From Gammaproteobacteria bacterium (GTDB taxonomy: Bacteria; Pseudomonadota; Gammaproteobacteria; Competibacterales; Competibacteraceae): a DNA stretch of 61,250 nt. The notes beneath the pieces are model-generated. The model saw nothing but the letters and a program-made list of their open reading frames with translations, was not told the DNA's origin and did not search any database. This document shows, in pieces, positions 43,061-51,973 of this stretch (the first letter of the stretch is position 1; every line of letters begins with the position of its first letter). The position numbers and the translations under genes are program-made. Location: positions 1 through 61,250 of the forward strand of contig JACKNE010000019.1 of assembly GCA_024235035.1 (NCBI GenBank), given 5' to 3'.

Positions 43061-44248
43061 GTGAACCGAACTCGATGGCTGTATCCGCTAGGTATGCTGT
43101 TGCTACTCAGCGCTGCTTCCTCGGAGGCGCTGGCCCGCATCAAACTCACCACGTTGCCGGTGCGTGAACGGGTCGCTGTGCAACTGGATTATCCGAGTGT
43201 CGCTCTGGTTGAGGAGGAGCGTATTGTGCCGCTGGTCAAGGGCGTCAACCAGATGGATTTTTCCTGGGCCAACACGCGGATCGATGCTGACACTCTGGTA
43301 TTGCGCATTCTGCCTTCGACCATCGAACCGGTGCTGAACGCCAAGGTCCTGTCGGTCAGTTATCCGCCAGATGAAAATGCCCTGATCTGGTCCGTCGCCG
43401 CCGATGCCTCCGGAGCGGCGCGAGTGCGGATCAGCTACGTGTTGGGTGGTCTGAATAAGGACTTTCACTATCGGGCAGTGGCGGATCGGGATGAAGCGAC
43501 CCTGGATTTGGCGCAATACCTGCGGGTGAATAACAACGCCAATGAAGCTTACGAGACCGCCGAATTCTGGGCCGGCGTCGGCGAGCGGTTCGACAAGCCG
43601 TTGGGCTTGAACGAGACTAAGGAAGTGCGGCTGAATCGCTTCGCCAGCGTCCCGATTCGCAAGACCTACAGCTGTGATCCCGTCGCATTCGGCTATCTCG
43701 ACCGTGCGCAGGATAAGCTGAATGTGCCGATGCACTACGTCATCAGGAATGCCGGAGGTATGCTCGGCCAGGAACCGTTACCTGCTGGCAAGGTTCGCAT
43801 CTTCCAGGACGACGGTCAGGGCGGCGCCGCTTTTCTCGGCGAGGATCACGGTCAGTTCACCCCACCCGATGAAGAATGGGAGTTATATCTGGGTCTGGCT
43901 CGCGATATTGCCGTGCGACGCACCATCGATCGCAGCGAGCGCCAACGCATCGCAGGCAATCTCTACCGCTATGACGTGACCCTAAAATACGAGATTGAGA
44001 ACTTTAAGGATACGCCGGTGATGCTAGATATCGCCGAAAGCGTTCGTCAAATCCGTGACCAGGTGCGTGGCGGCGTGAACCGCGATCCGGAATGGCAACT
44101 GGGCGATGGCACCTTGCGTAATCCCGATCTGGAAAAGAGCGACGCCGACAAGCTGTTGTTTCATGTCGAACTGCCTGCCCGCACCGCCGATGGGCCGGCG
44201 CAAAAACAAACGCATACCCTGCGATTGACGCTGAACAACGAGTGGTGA
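43061..44248 (+). CDS. Exported DUF4139-type protein, divergent member
   Basis: A 395-residue protein with the signal WLYPLGMLLLLSAASSEALA and the beginning of a mucoidy-inhibitor/DUF4139-like beta domain (LVKGVNQMDFSWANTRIDAD and IWSVAADASGAARVRISYVL). It shares the layout of the next gene: both contain a KGVN-plus-FSWANT motif and the same order of beta segments. GTG 43061 has GGAG nine bases upstream and starts directly before the signal; the frame extends to a TTG at 43046. Its function is unknown. The two genes are paralogues and neighbours, 5 bp apart, hence co-translated. Confidence 0.8.
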   Translation: MNRTRWLYPLGMLLLLSAASSEALARIKLTTLPVRERVAVQLDYPSVALVEEERIVPLVKGVNQMDFSWANTRIDADTLVLRILPSTIEPVLNAKVLSVSYPPDENALIWSVAADASGAARVRISYVLGGLNKDFHYRAVADRDEATLDLAQYLRVNNNANEAYETAEFWAGVGERFDKPLGLNETKEVRLNRFASVPIRKTYSCDPVAFGYLDRAQDKLNVPMHYVIRNAGGMLGQEPLPAGKVRIFQDDGQGGAAFLGEDHGQFTPPDEEWELYLGLARDIAVRRTIDRSERQRIAGNLYRYDVTLKYEIENFKDTPVMLDIAESVRQIRDQVRGGVNRDPEWQLGDGTLRNPDLEKSDADKLLFHVELPARTADGPAQKQTHTLRLTLNNEW

Positions 44249-44253
44249 GCGCC

Positions 44254-45702
44254 ATGAAAACGAATCATCAGGCTTGGCTGTTGGGTTTGTTGGGTTTGTT
44301 GGGATGGTTGCTGCCGTTGGCGTCGCCTGCCGGCAATATCGATCTGGCCACCGTCCCCAAACGGAACACGGTGCAACTGACCATCTACAACTCCGAGGAT
44401 TTGACCCTGGTGCGGGAAAGCCGGATCGTCACCTTCAAGAAAGGCGTCAATCCATTGCAGTTTTCCTGGGCCAACACTTTGATCGATCCGAGTTCGGTGG
44501 AGCTTAGGTTCCGTGAACCTTCAGTCGGGTTGGCGGTGCTGGACACCACCTTTCCGCACGATCGCCCACAAACGCTGTACTGGAATGTGCAAAGCGACGC
44601 CAATCATGAGGCGATCATCGAGATCAGCTATTTCACCTCTGGCATCACCTGGGCGGCGGATTATCTGGCGGTCGCCCATCCCGATGAAAATGCCTTGCGA
44701 CTGGAAAGCTTCGTGCGGGTAAAAAATCTCTCCGGCGAAGACTACGAAAACGCGCAAGTGCGGTTGGTGGTCGGAACCATCAATCTGGTGGAGAAAATTG
44801 CCGAACTGGCCAGGCTCCCGGTCGGGCGGCTGGATGAACTCAAGCGTGAGGAATACCAGGGTCTGCGGCAAAAGGCAGCGCGCAAGATGATGGCGCCTGC
44901 GCCCGCAGCGATGATGAGTGGGGCGACGATGGTGGCCGATGCCGCCGAGATGGAAGCTCCTAAGGAAATCGTCAAGGCAGGGCTGAGCGAGTATTTCATC
45001 TACACCATCGAAGGGACGGAAACGGTGCCGAACGGCTGGGCCAAGCGGCTGCGCAGCTTCGAGGCGGATACCGTGCCGGTGGCGGTCGAGTATCGCTATC
45101 GGCCTCGCGAGTATGGTGAGCAACTGGTGCGATTGTATTTGCTGAAGAATGATACGGCTTCGAAATTGGGTGGCACACCACTCCCGGACGGCGTGATCCG
45201 CGTTTTCCGCACCAATGGCCGCGAGGGATTGAGTTATCTGGCGACGCAGAATCTGAAATATGTCCCGATCGGCGACAAGATTGAACTGAATCTGGGCGCT
45301 GACCCAGCGGTGATTTTCGAACTCGTCAGGCAAAAAGTTTACCGGGACAATCTCTGGTTCCAGCTCAAGAGCGGTCATCTCTACCGTAAGCTGGGCGAAG
45401 ACGGATTCAAGTTGGATCTGGACAGCCAGGTGGCCGGTTGGGATGAGCACACGGTTTACCGGCAGAAGATTCGCAATAACCGCGACCAGCCGATTCATGT
45501 GCAAATCCGCCGTGAATATCCAGGCGATATCGCATTCCATAGCCAGCTCGATCCGAGCCTACATGATTTCCAGACCGTGCAGTTCGAGACGGACGTTCAG
45601 GCCGGTGAAAAGGCCGGGTTGGACTACGAGATCATCGCTCGTATGGGCTATAACCAGAAGCAGAATCGGGTCGAGTTGCAGCCTGGAGCACCCGGACGCT
45701 GA
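44254..45702 (+). CDS. Exported DUF4139 domain protein
   Basis: A 482-residue protein with a signal peptide (WLLGLLGLLGWLLPLASPAG). The DUF4139 core contains KKGVNPLQFSWANTLIDPSS, ISYFTSGITWAADYLAVAHP and VRVKNLSGEDYENAQVRLVV. The Ala/Met-rich insert (RKMMAPAPAAMMSGATMVAD) at about 210-230 is likely a flexible loop. The family is related to the mucoidy-inhibitor A group, and its biochemical role is unknown. ATG 44254 lies 5 bp behind the stop of the paralogue. The pair ends at a hairpin at 45725-45746. Confidence 0.85.
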   Translation: MKTNHQAWLLGLLGLLGWLLPLASPAGNIDLATVPKRNTVQLTIYNSEDLTLVRESRIVTFKKGVNPLQFSWANTLIDPSSVELRFREPSVGLAVLDTTFPHDRPQTLYWNVQSDANHEAIIEISYFTSGITWAADYLAVAHPDENALRLESFVRVKNLSGEDYENAQVRLVVGTINLVEKIAELARLPVGRLDELKREEYQGLRQKAARKMMAPAPAAMMSGATMVADAAEMEAPKEIVKAGLSEYFIYTIEGTETVPNGWAKRLRSFEADTVPVAVEYRYRPREYGEQLVRLYLLKNDTASKLGGTPLPDGVIRVFRTNGREGLSYLATQNLKYVPIGDKIELNLGADPAVIFELVRQKVYRDNLWFQLKSGHLYRKLGEDGFKLDLDSQVAGWDEHTVYRQKIRNNRDQPIHVQIRREYPGDIAFHSQLDPSLHDFQTVQFETDVQAGEKAGLDYEIIARMGYNQKQNRVELQPGAPGR

Positions 45703-45724
45703 ACTGGGCCATCCTCACCGAGTG

Positions 45725-45746
45725 CGCCGGCGCAAAGCCGGCGTTT
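45725..45746. terminator. Hairpin between convergent DUF4139 and degQ genes
   Basis: CGCCGGC and GCCGGCG form a perfect 7-bp stem around GCAAA, followed by TTT on the + strand. It lies 22 bp after the DUF4139 stop and touches the degQ stop, so it may serve both directions. Confidence 0.55.
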
Positions 45747-45747
45747 C

Positions 45748-47124
45748 TCAACGCAACACCAGCAACAATTCGCCTTGCCCACGGATCAGATTGATGATCA
45801 GGGCATTGCTGCCAGCGGCGATGCGCCGTAACTCATCCGTGCTGGATACACGTTGGCGGTTGATAGCCGTGATCACGTCATTCGAACGCAATCCCGCCTG
45901 CGCCGCCGGGCTGCCCGATTCGACCCGAGCGACCAGAACACCCTGCACCTTTCCCGCGAGCGGTGAATTGGGTCCGACGTCCTCGAAAATCGCGCCGGCC
46001 AAGCGAGGGTTGAGAGCATCGCCTTCCGCCTTGGCCGGGGTATATTCGCCGACCTTGACGTTCAGGGTGAGCGGTTTGCCGCCCCGCAAAATCTCCAGGC
46101 GCACTGTTTCCCCGACCTCGATGAGACCGATAGCGTTGCGTAGATTGCTACCATCGCGAATCGGTCGATCATTGACCTGCAAGATGACATCGCCCTCCCT
46201 GAGGCCGGCGCGGGCAGCGGCGGAGCGGGGCGCCACCTGGGCAATCACCGCGCCTTGATTGGCCGGAATATCGAACGCCTGCGCCAGTTGCGGCGTGAGA
46301 TCTTGCACCGATACACCGAGTTGGCCGCGTCGCACCGAGCCATGGGCAATGATCTGATTCATCAATCGTGACATCATGTTGGCCGGAATGGCGAAGCCGA
46401 TGCCGACATTGCCGCCGCCGGGCGCGATGATGGCGGTGTTGATGCCGATCAATTCGCCACGCAGATTGACCAACGCCCCGCCGGAGTTGCCCGGATTGAT
46501 CGAGGCGTCGGTTTGGATGAAATCTTCATAGCCCTGAATGCCGAGTCCGGTGCGACCCAAGGCGCTCACGATCCCGGAGGTCACCGTCTGGCCGAGGCCA
46601 AAGGGATTGCCGATGGCTACGACGAAATCACCTACGCGCAAACGATCGGAATCGGCCAGTGGTAGGGCCATCAAGTGATCGCTGGACACGCGAATGACGG
46701 CGATGTCGCTTTCCGGGTCGGAGCCGATGACCTTGGCGTCGAGTTGACGGCCATCATTCAAGGTCACCGTGATCGTGTCGGCGCCCTCGACGACGTGATG
46801 ATTCGTGATGACGTAGCCACGCCGGGCATCTACGACGACTCCGGAACCGACGCTTTGCGCCCGACGTTCGCGCGGTTGATCGGGGATGTTGAAGAAGTGC
46901 CGGAAAAATGGGTCGTCCAACAGGGGGTTACGGCGCAGTGCTATCCGGCTTTCGGTAGCGATATTGACCACTGCCGGGGTTGCTCGCTCCAGCATCGGCG
47001 CCAGGGTCGGCAGGGGTTGGCCGTCTAGTCCCGCAGGCAGTGCAGCCTGTACAGGTAGTGGGATGGCAACGGCCAGGCTCAGCGTCATCAGGATCGCCGA
47101 TAGTAGGGAGCATTGAATGTTCAT
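45748..47124 (-). CDS. degQ: Periplasmic Do-type serine protease (DegQ-like)
   Basis: A 458-residue trypsin-like protease/chaperone of the envelope. The signal peptide LLSAILMTLSLAVAIPLPVQ is followed by the protease domain with His (VITNHHVVEGADTITV), Asp (DPESDIAVIRV) and Ser (INPGNSGGALVNLRG), and two PDZ domains (about 265-355 and 370-455). The loop between LLDDPFFRHFFNIPDQ and the catalytic core is short, as in DegQ rather than DegP. ATG 47124 is chosen because the signal follows directly; the open frame to 47223 overlaps the space to cbpA. It is 95 bp behind cbpA, presumably part of the same heat-shock transcript. Confidence 0.93.
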   Translation of the reverse strand: MNIQCSLLSAILMTLSLAVAIPLPVQAALPAGLDGQPLPTLAPMLERATPAVVNIATESRIALRRNPLLDDPFFRHFFNIPDQPRERRAQSVGSGVVVDARRGYVITNHHVVEGADTITVTLNDGRQLDAKVIGSDPESDIAVIRVSSDHLMALPLADSDRLRVGDFVVAIGNPFGLGQTVTSGIVSALGRTGLGIQGYEDFIQTDASINPGNSGGALVNLRGELIGINTAIIAPGGGNVGIGFAIPANMMSRLMNQIIAHGSVRRGQLGVSVQDLTPQLAQAFDIPANQGAVIAQVAPRSAAARAGLREGDVILQVNDRPIRDGSNLRNAIGLIEVGETVRLEILRGGKPLTLNVKVGEYTPAKAEGDALNPRLAGAIFEDVGPNSPLAGKVQGVLVARVESGSPAAQAGLRSNDVITAINRQRVSSTDELRRIAAGSNALIINLIRGQGELLLVLR

Positions 47125-47219
47125 CGGTAGAAATCTCTTCTTCAAGACGTCGAAGGGTATCGTTGCCGCGCATGGCGAAAGAGATCGGAAAGGATTTTCC
47201 AATGCCGGACTTCTAGTTC

Positions 47220-48188
47220 TCAATGCCAGTGAGCACGTGGATTGAAGGGCAATTCTCGTTCCATGCGCTCAAACAACTCACGCGCCGCCTCGCTATCGGC
47301 AGGCGGATTGACGATACGTAGCACCGCCAATTGATCGCCCGGTGGATTGCCTGGGAGACCACGACCGCGCAATCGGAGTTTCTGACCATTTTTAGCATTG
47401 GCCGGGATATTGAGCGTCACCGTTCCGCCCAAAGTGGGTACTTCGACCTTGCAGCCTAGTGCGGCTTCCCAAGGCGCCAGTGGCAGTTCCACACTGATGT
47501 CACGCCCACGCACTTTGTAGAAGTGATGGGGTTTGATCGAGACTTCGAGGTACAAATCGCCGCTGGGTCCACCGCTCATATTTGCGCTGCCCTGACCCGT
47601 CAGACGGATTTTTTGCCCATTGGTGACGCCAGCGGGGATTTTGACGTTCAGGGTGCGCGTTCGGTTCAGCACGCGGCCATCCGTACTCTGCTCAGGTGTC
47701 TGCAGTTGCAGGGTGCGGTTACCACCGTGATGGGCTTCCTCCAGGGTGATCTCCAGCGCCACTTTCTGGTCCTGCCCGGTGCTGGTAAATCCACCCCCTA
47801 TCCCTCCTATGCCATCCATGCCGGCGAAACCACTGTGTCTTCCTCTACCCATCCCCCCGAACAACGATTCGAAGAAATCGCTGAAATCGCGGCTGCTGAA
47901 GCCGTCGGTATGAGTGCGTGCACCGCTTCGTCCCTGCCAACCTGGCGGTGGTCGGAATTCTTGACCAGCTTGCCAGTTGCTGCCCAATTGATTGTAGGCG
48001 GCGCGCTTTTCCGCATCGCGCAGCACCTCGTAGGCCTCAGCGACCTCCTTGAAGCGCTCCTCGGCGCCCGCTTCCTGACTGACATCGGGGTGGTATTTAC
48101 GCGCCAGTCGGCGGTAGGCTTTCTTGATCACCTCTTCCGAAGCATCGCGGTTCACACCGAGAATTTGATAGTAGTCCTTATATTGCAT
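47220..48188 (-). CDS. cbpA: DnaJ-type co-chaperone, CbpA-like
   Basis: A 322-residue J-domain protein stimulating DnaK. The J domain (1-70) has the HPD motif in ARKYHPDVSQEAG. A Gly/Phe-rich linker (about 85-130) and the substrate-binding C-terminal domains follow directly (VALEITLEEAHHGGNRTLQL, KIPAGVTNGQKIRLTGQGSA, LAPWEAALGCKVEVPTLGGT). The zinc-finger repeats of DnaJ proper are absent, making it the CbpA type. It lies 62 bp behind hsp20 under the sigma32-like promoter. Confidence 0.95.
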   Translation of the reverse strand: MQYKDYYQILGVNRDASEEVIKKAYRRLARKYHPDVSQEAGAEERFKEVAEAYEVLRDAEKRAAYNQLGSNWQAGQEFRPPPGWQGRSGARTHTDGFSSRDFSDFFESLFGGMGRGRHSGFAGMDGIGGIGGGFTSTGQDQKVALEITLEEAHHGGNRTLQLQTPEQSTDGRVLNRTRTLNVKIPAGVTNGQKIRLTGQGSANMSGGPSGDLYLEVSIKPHHFYKVRGRDISVELPLAPWEAALGCKVEVPTLGGTVTLNIPANAKNGQKLRLRGRGLPGNPPGDQLAVLRIVNPPADSEAARELFERMERELPFNPRAHWH

Positions 48189-48250
48189 GCGGATTCCAGG
48201 CAGTTGGAGGCATGACCGGCGAATTCTGTCCGCCGGTCACCGGTTGCGCT

Positions 48251-48691
48251 TCAGCTTTCGATCTTGATCGTTCGCGATAGCGTGTGGGTCAGCTTAGGAA
48301 TGCCGATTTCCAGCACCCCGTTGCTGCTGCGCGCGACGATTTGCGCCAGATCGGCTGTGTCCGGCAGACTGAAGCGGCGGTAGAAGCTGCCGCAAGGCCG
48401 TTCGACCCGACTGTAGCCAACGCGAGTCTCGCGGGTTTCGCCAGGACGATGGCCGCGAATGGTCAAAACGCCATTTTCGGCGATAATCTCGATATGCTTG
48501 GGATCGACGCCCGGAATATCGGCGCGCAGTACATAACGCTCTTTTTCTTCCTTGATATCGACTGGGGGAATCCAGTCGCAAGTCGCGACGCTGGACTGAT
48601 CGTCGCCGGTGGCGTAGGGCTGGAATACTCGATCCAGTTCTTTGCGCAGGCGTTGTACTTGTTGCCAAGGTTCATAATGGGTCGGGTTCAT
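48251..48691 (-). CDS. Small heat-shock protein (Hsp20/alpha-crystallin family)
   Basis: A 146-residue ATP-independent holdase. The alpha-crystallin domain (about 40-135) includes WIPPVDIKEEKERYVLRADI, PGVDPKHIEIIAENGVLTIR and RVERPCGSFYRRFSLPDTAD. The final part GVLEIGIPK carries the I-x-I/V-type motif used for assembly. GAGG is found eight bases before ATG 48691. It is the first gene of a stress cluster with cbpA and degQ. Confidence 0.95.
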   Translation of the reverse strand: MNPTHYEPWQQVQRLRKELDRVFQPYATGDDQSSVATCDWIPPVDIKEEKERYVLRADIPGVDPKHIEIIAENGVLTIRGHRPGETRETRVGYSRVERPCGSFYRRFSLPDTADLAQIVARSSNGVLEIGIPKLTHTLSRTIKIES

Positions 48692-48728
48692 GGACGGAGC
48701 CTCGCTCAGTGAGTTGTCGTTGTCTTTT

Positions 48729-48756
48729 ACATAGGGCTAATCCGCCGAGTTTCAAG
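48729..48756 (-). promoter_or_regulatory. Sigma32-type heat-shock promoter for hsp20-cbpA-degQ
   Basis: On the minus strand CTTGAAA (48756-48750) and CCCTATGT (48736-48729) are 13 bp apart, agreeing with the RpoH consensus CTTGAAA / CCCCATNT except for one base. It ends 37 bp before the hsp20 ATG. Its position before three heat-shock-type genes supports the reading. Confidence 0.8.
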
Positions 48757-48800
48757 AGCTTCGATCCTTTATTTCTTTTCTCAACCGACGAGTGGCGAGC

Positions 48801-49319
48801 ATGAGCGCAACTGAGTTTCTGCCATTGAACATCACGGTGCTGACCGTCTCCGATACGCGCACTGAAGCGGATGACGCGTCTGGCCAAGCCTTGGTCGAGC
48901 GGCTGGCCATGGCGGGTCATCGCTTGGTGGAAAAAGCCATCGTCCCGGATGATATTTACCAAATTCGCGCCATTCTCTCACGCTGGATCGCCGATCCGGC
49001 GGTGCAAATCGTATTGGCGACCGGTGGTACCGGCATGACCGGTCGGGACAGCACCCCGGAAGCGGTGCGTCCGTTGCTGGACAAGGAAATCGATGGCTTC
49101 GGCGAACTGTTCCGTTGGTTGTCCTGGGAGGAAATCGGGACTTCGACGCTGCAATCGCGGGCGTTAGGTGGGTTGGCCAACGGGACCTTCCTCTTCTGTC
49201 TGCCGGGTTCGACCGGCGCTTGCCGCACCGGTTGGGATCGCATCCTGCAAGCGCAACTGGATGCCCGCACCCGACCCTGCAATTTGGTGCAATTGCTGCC
49301 CCGATTGGGGGAGCGGTGA
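48801..49319 (+). CDS. moaB: Molybdenum cofactor biosynthesis protein B
   Basis: A 172-residue MogA/MoaB-fold protein of molybdopterin synthesis (adenylylation of molybdopterin). TVSDTRTEADDASGQALVER, VLATGGTGMTGRDSTPEAVR, GFGELFRWLSWEEIGTSTLQ, and FCLPGSTGACRTGWDRILQA are characteristic of MoaB. ATG 48801 is used; an in-frame GTG at 48792 is possible. It is divergent from hsp20, sharing a 110-bp region that holds the heat-shock promoter. Confidence 0.95.
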   Translation: MSATEFLPLNITVLTVSDTRTEADDASGQALVERLAMAGHRLVEKAIVPDDIYQIRAILSRWIADPAVQIVLATGGTGMTGRDSTPEAVRPLLDKEIDGFGELFRWLSWEEIGTSTLQSRALGGLANGTFLFCLPGSTGACRTGWDRILQAQLDARTRPCNLVQLLPRLGER

Positions 49320-49370
49320 GCGTGCTCGGGAAACACGAATCTTACCTGCTGTGATCGAGGAACAAGCGCC

Positions 49371-50285
49371 ATGCCATTGCATCGACAACCCCGACTCGGC
49401 ATTGCTCTGGGCAGCGGCGCAGCGCGTGGCTGGGCGCATATCGGCATTCTGCGCGCATTGGCGGAGGCGGGTATCGTCCCGGAGATTGTCGCCGGTACCT
49501 CTATCGGGGCGCTGGTGGGAGCCGCTTATGCCAGTGATCGATTGAGCCGGCTGGAAGAATGGGTGATGCAGATCGATTGGTGGGAGATTATTCGCTATAT
49601 GGACGTGCGGCTTGGTGGTGTGGAAGGTGAGCGGTTGATGCAAGCCTTCTGCGAACGAGTCGAGAATGCACCGATCGAAACCCTGCCCAAGCCGTTTGGC
49701 GCGGTGGCGACGGATTTACACACGGGCCGTGAGGTTTGGTTCCAGAAGGGTCCATTGCTGGAAGCCGTGCGCGCTTCCATTGCCTTGCCGGGGTTGTTCA
49801 GTCCGGTGCGCTATGCGGGTCGTTGGTTGGTGGATGGCGGGTTGGTCGATCCATTGCCGATATCGCTATGCCGAGCGCTGGGAGCCGAGCAGGTGATTGC
49901 CGTGAATCTGAACGGTGATATCGTCGGTCGGCATTTCAACTTGCGGACCATGCGCCGGGCGGCGCCCAATCCGTTGTTGGCGCGGCTCAGCGCCGGTTGG
50001 CAGGCCGTATTGGGTCATCATCGACCCGCGACGCCAGCCTCGGAGGAGGAGCCCCCTGGATTGTTCGATGTGATGGCTGGTGCGATCAACATCATGCAGG
50101 ATCGCATCACCCGGACCCGAATGGCGGGTGATCCTCCGGATATCGTATTAGCGCCGCGCTTGGCCCATCTGGGATTGATGGACTTTGACCGCGCCAGCGA
50201 AGCGATCGCGGCTGGCATGGATTGTGTGAGACGGCGTCTGCCTCTGCTCAAGGATGCGCTCAATCTTCCGGAGATCGATGAGTAA
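49371..50285 (+). CDS. Patatin-like phospholipase (RssA-type)
   Basis: A 304-residue acyl hydrolase. The oxyanion-hole GSGAARGWAHIG, nucleophile elbow GTSIGALVGAAYA and catalytic Asp in WLVDGGLVDPLP give the complete Ser-Asp dyad. There is no signal peptide, so it probably acts at the inner face of the membrane. The bacterial RssA-like group has no firmly known substrate. It lies 51 bp behind moaB and 62 bp before purU, and may be co-transcribed with them. Confidence 0.92.
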   Translation: MPLHRQPRLGIALGSGAARGWAHIGILRALAEAGIVPEIVAGTSIGALVGAAYASDRLSRLEEWVMQIDWWEIIRYMDVRLGGVEGERLMQAFCERVENAPIETLPKPFGAVATDLHTGREVWFQKGPLLEAVRASIALPGLFSPVRYAGRWLVDGGLVDPLPISLCRALGAEQVIAVNLNGDIVGRHFNLRTMRRAAPNPLLARLSAGWQAVLGHHRPATPASEEEPPGLFDVMAGAINIMQDRITRTRMAGDPPDIVLAPRLAHLGLMDFDRASEAIAAGMDCVRRRLPLLKDALNLPEIDE

Positions 50286-50347
50286 ACGGTGAGTGCTTTC
50301 GCCTACAATGCCGGCTTTTCAGCGCAACTCCGCAAAATTTCTCCATC

Positions 50348-51199
50348 ATGCAAATTCTACGTTACATTTTGACGATAACCTGCCCGGATCGGGTGGGCAT
50401 CGTTGCCGCGGTATCCGGCCTATTGGCGGCGCATCATGGCAACATCATCGAATCCGATCAGTTCAGCGATACTGAATCGGGCCGGTTCTTCATGCGGCTG
50501 GTGTTCGATCTCGACGAGGCGACCGAACCGGTTTTACTGGAGCATTTTTTACCGTTGGCCACCAAGTTCGGTATGGATTGGCGCCTGTACGACCCGCGTC
50601 AGCGGTTGCGGGTCATGATTTTGGTTTCCACCGCCGATCATTGTCTGAATGATCTGTTATACCGGCATCGCACCAGTGCGCTGCCCATGGATATCACCGC
50701 CATCGTTTCCAACCATCGTGAGCTGGCGCATCTGGCGGAGTGGCACGCGATCCCTTATCACCATCTGCCCGTGACGCCGGTGACCAAGTCGGAACAAGAG
50801 CGGCGCATCCTGGATCTGCTTTGGCAGACGCAAACTGAATTGGTCATTCTCGCTCGCTACATGCAGATTCTGTCGCCGGAATTGTGTCGGGCCCTGGAGG
50901 GGCGGGCGATCAATATTCACCATTCCTTCCTGCCTGGTTTCAAGGGCGCTCGACCCTATCACCAAGCTTACGCGCGTGGGGTGAAATTGATCGGCGCTAC
51001 AGCCCACTTCGTGACCGCCAACCTGGATGAAGGGCCGATCATCGAGCAGGAGGTGGAGCGGGTCGATCATGCTCAGACGCCGGAGCAGTTAGCGGCGGTC
51101 GGGCGCGACATCGAAAATATTGTGCTGGCTCGGGCGCTGCGCGATTACCTGGAGCGCCGGGTATTCCTGAACGGTAGCAAGACCGTCGTATTGCGTTAG
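50348..51199 (+). CDS. purU: Formyltetrahydrofolate deformylase
   Basis: Hydrolyses 10-formyl-THF to formate and THF, supplying formate for PurT and balancing one-carbon pools. The 283-residue protein has an N-terminal ACT domain (about 5-85, TCPDRVGIVAAVSGLLAAHH) and a formyltransferase-fold domain with ITAIVSNHRELAHLAEWHAI, ELVILARYMQILSPELCRAL, NIHHSFLPGFKGARPYHQAY and ATAHFVTANLDEGPIIEQEV. The catalytic Asn-His-Asp set is visible in NIHHSFLP and DEGPII. GTG 51208 of the next gene follows 8 bp after its stop. Confidence 0.97.
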   Translation: MQILRYILTITCPDRVGIVAAVSGLLAAHHGNIIESDQFSDTESGRFFMRLVFDLDEATEPVLLEHFLPLATKFGMDWRLYDPRQRLRVMILVSTADHCLNDLLYRHRTSALPMDITAIVSNHRELAHLAEWHAIPYHHLPVTPVTKSEQERRILDLLWQTQTELVILARYMQILSPELCRALEGRAINIHHSFLPGFKGARPYHQAYARGVKLIGATAHFVTANLDEGPIIEQEVERVDHAQTPEQLAAVGRDIENIVLARALRDYLERRVFLNGSKTVVLR

Positions 51200-51207
51200 G
51201 GGACGGC

Positions 51208-51924
51208 GTGACCTTTGATCTGCTGTATCCCAGCGCTTTCCTGATTGGGTTCACCGGTGGTGTTCACTGTTTCGGCATGTGCGGCGGCATTGTCGGGGCG
51301 CTGACCCTGGGGTTGCCATCGGCGCCGGGACATCCATGGTTGGCCCGCTTGCCGTATCTGCTGGCGTACAACCTGGGGCGAATCCTCAGTTACGTCGTCG
51401 CTGGAACCTTGACGGGGGGGATCGGGGCTTGGGCTGCGCATCTGCTGTCGATTCATCACGCACAACTGGGGCTGCAAATCCTCGCTGGGTTGTTCATGAT
51501 CCTGCTAGGCTTGTATCTGGCCGGCTGGTGGTCGGTGCTGAGTCAGTTGGAACAAGCCGGCGGCATCCTTTGGCGGCGGGTCGAACCCTTGGGTCGGCGG
51601 TTGCTGCCGGTGCGCACTGCGTTTCAGGCATTGGGCATTGGCCTGATCTGGGGCTGGTTGCCTTGTGGATTGGTCTACAGTGTACTGATCTGGGCGGTTG
51701 GCGCAGGTGGGGCGTTGGAAGGGGGATTGTTGCTGCTCAGTTTCGGGTTGGGCACCTTGCCAGCCTTGTTGGCGATGGGAACGGCGGCGGCGGCGCTGGC
51801 TGGCTTCGTCCGTCGTCCGGCGGTTCGCCGCCTGGCCGGAATGCTGGTTATCCTGTTTGGGATTTACGAGATCGGTCTGGTCGTCCGGAATATTGTGGGC
51901 GTTGTATCCGTAGTTAGTAATTAA
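51208..51924 (+). CDS. TauE/SafE-type (DsbD_2-like) membrane protein
   Basis: A 238-residue, six-to-seven-helix inner-membrane protein. GFTGGVHCFGMCGGIVGALT and GLIWGWLPCGLVYSVLIWAV are twin Cys-containing motifs typical of the UreH/sulfite exporter TauE-SafE-like group related to DsbD. Cognate proteins occur near cytochrome cbb3 assembly genes and are suspected of metal or thiol transport; nothing here decides. It starts at GTG 51208, 8 bp behind purU, so translation is probably coupled. Confidence 0.85.
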   Translation: MTFDLLYPSAFLIGFTGGVHCFGMCGGIVGALTLGLPSAPGHPWLARLPYLLAYNLGRILSYVVAGTLTGGIGAWAAHLLSIHHAQLGLQILAGLFMILLGLYLAGWWSVLSQLEQAGGILWRRVEPLGRRLLPVRTAFQALGIGLIWGWLPCGLVYSVLIWAVGAGGALEGGLLLLSFGLGTLPALLAMGTAAAALAGFVRRPAVRRLAGMLVILFGIYEIGLVVRNIVGVVSVVSN

Positions 51925-51973
51925 TAAAAACAATAGGTTGATATTGAAGTAGGTTAGCTATCCAAGGATAAAT

